Assembly (NCBI GenBank): GCA_023423045.1
Contig: JAFAGA010000006.1
Coordinates: forward strand, 72,920-136,919
DNA length: 64,000 nt
Source: Bacillota bacterium
Lineage (GTDB): Bacteria > Bacillota > Clostridia > Lachnospirales > Lachnospiraceae
Reading direction: 5' to 3'
Under the pieces are notes generated by a model. It made no database searches. It worked only from the letters and a program-made list of their open reading frames with translations, and had not been told where the DNA came from. A program made the translations under genes and the position numbers. Below, one piece after another: positions 62,433 through 64,000 of the stretch; the stretch's first letter is position 1; each line of letters begins with the position of its first letter.

Positions 62433-62776
62433 AGCGAGGGCTCTGATCCCATAACCTCACGCAGAATCAACAGTCCCTTCATCATGGTCGGGAATCCCGA
62501 GGTCGGTCCTACTAACAGAATGGCATGTTCAATCTCTTCTCTGGTACAGCCGCTTTTCAATGCTTTCAAGATATGGGTTTGTAAGGAATATTCATTCTTA
62601 CAATCAGCGGATAGCGCTACCTTGATCAGCCATCTGGTCTTCTCGTCCAAGGGACCTCCCTTTTCATGAACCAGCCTGCCATACCTTTGATAAGCGTCGT
62701 AAATCTCTCCATGCTGCTCCATGAAATAGTTTAGATTTCCTTCAATTTGCGGATTGTTCCTGATCTTCTCATCCAT
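62429..62776 (-). CDS. Carboxymuconolactone decarboxylase-like protein
   Basis: A 115-residue all-helical protein of the CMD/AhpD-like family: YQRYGRLVHEKGGPLDEKTR, then a helix with ALSADCKNEYSLQTHILKAL and the conserved CTREEIEHAI. The redox CxxC..H motif of AhpD is not present (only one Cys before the His), so a peroxidase role is unlikely. The frame is open from 62842, but AGGAGG precedes ATG 62776 (MDEKIRNN). Function unknown. Confidence 0.85.
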   Translation of the reverse strand: MDEKIRNNPQIEGNLNYFMEQHGEIYDAYQRYGRLVHEKGGPLDEKTRWLIKVALSADCKNEYSLQTHILKALKSGCTREEIEHAILLVGPTSGFPTMMKGLLILREVMGSEPSL

Positions 62777-62842
62777 AAACAGTACCTCCTTTTTCCTATG
62801 ATTCTTACCAAAACAGACAGGAATAAACATTCCTTCAGGCAA

Positions 62843-62886
62843 ATAAAAAGGAGCCTGACCTCCAAAGATTATGAAGGGCAGGCTCC
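62843..62886 (-). terminator. Intrinsic terminator of the M20 peptidase gene
   Basis: GGAGCCTG/CAGGCTCC arms (62850-62857 and 62879-62886) with TTTTTATTTG after the stem on the minus strand. Confidence 0.8.
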
Positions 62887-62911
62887 TACCTATTAGTAAT
62901 TGATACAGGGT

Positions 62912-64000
62912 TTAATCCCTGCTTCTCATGATATTGCGAACAATTTGGATGCTGTTGACCAATTCCTCAACCTCTGTATATTCATTGCAGGAATGAACCT
63001 GGTTCATGGCATTGGAAAGCACCAGACCGGAAATCCCCATGACAGCAAAGGTATTACAGTCGCTGCCGCCAAGAGTTCGTATCAGCTGCGCCTGGAACCC
63101 CGCCTCAGCGCAGGCCGCAAGATAACGTTTTGCCACTCTTCCCCCGGTATCGGTTTCAAATGCGCGGCAGTTGATTACCTCTTCCCATACAAGGGAAGCT
63201 CCGGCCCCATCCGCTTCCGACCGGAACAGCTCTTTGATTTCCGAGAGTATTCTCACTGCGGTATCATGGCAAAAGCTTCTGATTTCCCCCTCTACCCGGC
63301 AGCTTTCAGGAATAATATTCGTGGCTGCTCCGCCGGAAATCAATCCGATATTAACGGTAGTATCTTCATCGATCCTACCCAGCTTAATTCTGTTTATTAC
63401 ACTTGCGGCTATTGCTATGGAGTGAATTCCCTCTTCCGGTGAAAAGCCCGCATGTGCCGCTTTTCCCTGTACCAGTGCGGTAAATGTAACAATGGTGGGA
63501 GCCGCATAAGCTGCACGGCCCACCTTACCGCTGAGGTCCAATACATAAGCCTCCTTTGAACGTATCTTCGAATAATCAAAGGCACTGCTTCCCTTGGCAT
63601 AGGGCTCTTCGGCGATTGTGAACATCACCTCTGCGCTTCTATGGGGAATCCCCTCCTCCCGCAGGCTGCGAACCGCTTCCAATATGGAGATCAATCCTGC
63701 AATATCATCCGCTCCCAGCACAGTATCCCCTGCACTGGTGATTCGGCCATCCGGCTGAAGAATTGCTTTTTTATTCAGAGCCGGAGGCACTGTATCCATA
63801 TGTGCAGAGAACAGAAGGGGGTCTCCCTCCAACTCTCCCTCCAGATACCCGTACAGGTTTCCGCAATCACTTCCATAAGCCTTACCGGCATCATCCTCAG
63901 ATACAGAGAAGCCCAGCTCCTCCAATTTGGTTATTAATACATCCGCTATCTCCCTCTCTCCAAAGGAAGGGGAATCAATCGCTGCCAATTGGATAAATTC
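62912..64000 (-). CDS. M20-family metallopeptidase, PepT-like (5' end outside window)
   Basis: Dinuclear zinc aminopeptidase fold. Ligands visible: His/Asp in FSAHMDTVPP, Asp in VLGADDIAGL, catalytic Glu pair in FTIAEEPYAKGS, Asp in YVLDLSGKVG, and a C-terminal His in NQVHSCNEYTEVEEL. The dimerisation insert is present (AHAGFSPEEGIHSIAIAA). The frame stays open to the window edge (EFIQLAAIDSPSFGEREIAD), so the true start lies beyond 64000 and the TTG at 63988 is not the start. It probably cleaves small peptides in the cytoplasm. Confidence 0.92.
   Translation of the reverse strand, partial: EFIQLAAIDSPSFGEREIADVLITKLEELGFSVSEDDAGKAYGSDCGNLYGYLEGELEGDPLLFSAHMDTVPPALNKKAILQPDGRITSAGDTVLGADDIAGLISILEAVRSLREEGIPHRSAEVMFTIAEEPYAKGSSAFDYSKIRSKEAYVLDLSGKVGRAAYAAPTIVTFTALVQGKAAHAGFSPEEGIHSIAIAASVINRIKLGRIDEDTTVNIGLISGGAATNIIPESCRVEGEIRSFCHDTAVRILSEIKELFRSEADGAGASLVWEEVINCRAFETDTGGRVAKRYLAACAEAGFQAQLIRTLGGSDCNTFAVMGISGLVLSNAMNQVHSCNEYTEVEELVNSIQIVRNIMRSRD

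Noticed and set aside
62429..62776. AhpD-type alkylhydroperoxidase
   Set aside because: The required CxxC..H motif is absent; only the wider CMD-like fold is supported.

Overview
The window looks like chromosome of a strictly anaerobic, saccharolytic Firmicute, most likely a Lachnospiraceae/Clostridium-type bacterium. Reasons: moderate-to-low GC, strong AGGAGG ribosome-binding sites with frequent TTG/GTG starts, a superoxide reductase and a two-subunit 2-oxoacid:ferredoxin-type oxidoreductase (anaerobe markers), and a high density of carbohydrate ABC transporters paired with YesM/YesN-type two-component systems, AraC regulators and intracellular glycosidases. No rRNA, tRNA, CRISPR array, transposase or phage gene was seen.

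Layout. 1-3.6 kb: start of an MBL-fold protein, a Crp/Fnr regulator with paired inverted repeats upstream, desulfoferrodoxin, a thioredoxin-tail remnant, a serpin lipoprotein and trxA. 3.8-16.1 kb: GH31 alpha-xylosidase (yicI), two LplB/LplC-type permeases and a solute-binding lipoprotein on the minus strand; a divergent YesM/YesN pair; a GH63-like glycosidase; an MFS exporter. A 113-bp sequence upstream of the binding-protein gene recurs upstream of the GH63-like gene, and a second copy of the yesN tail sits next to the MFS gene, which is a duplication-and-deletion scar. 16.3-22.7 kb: nucleoside-type BMP ABC importer, xanthine phosphoribosyltransferase and glutamate racemase. 22.9-37.6 kb: an AraC regulator fused to a GH39 domain whose catalytic acid/base is lost, divergent from an Opp-type ABC operon, an MFS transporter, an AraC regulator and lacZ. 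37.7-43.6 kb: GH78 alpha-L-rhamnosidase, the 2-oxoacid oxidoreductase pair and an unknown anchored protein. 43.9-51.6 kb: binding protein, GH4 alpha-galactosidase and permeases, divergent from a second response regulator/sensor kinase pair. 51.7-61.8 kb: an eight-gene minus-strand operon (small Cys-rich protein, DUF4832-like protein, GNAT-like protein, second DUF4832-like protein, Gfo/Idh/MocA oxidoreductase, two permeases, binding protein) divergent from a LacI regulator. 61.8-64 kb: SIMPL-domain protein, carboxymuconolactone-decarboxylase-like protein and an M20 peptidase cut by the window edge.

How it works together: each sugar locus pairs an importer with a local sensor (YesMN, AraC or LacI) and, in the first four, a cytoplasmic glycosidase. 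Three importers lack an ATPase and presumably share an MsmX-like one encoded elsewhere. The 51.7-61.8 kb operon contains no gene I recognise as a classical CAZyme and is the best candidate here for an undescribed catabolic system.
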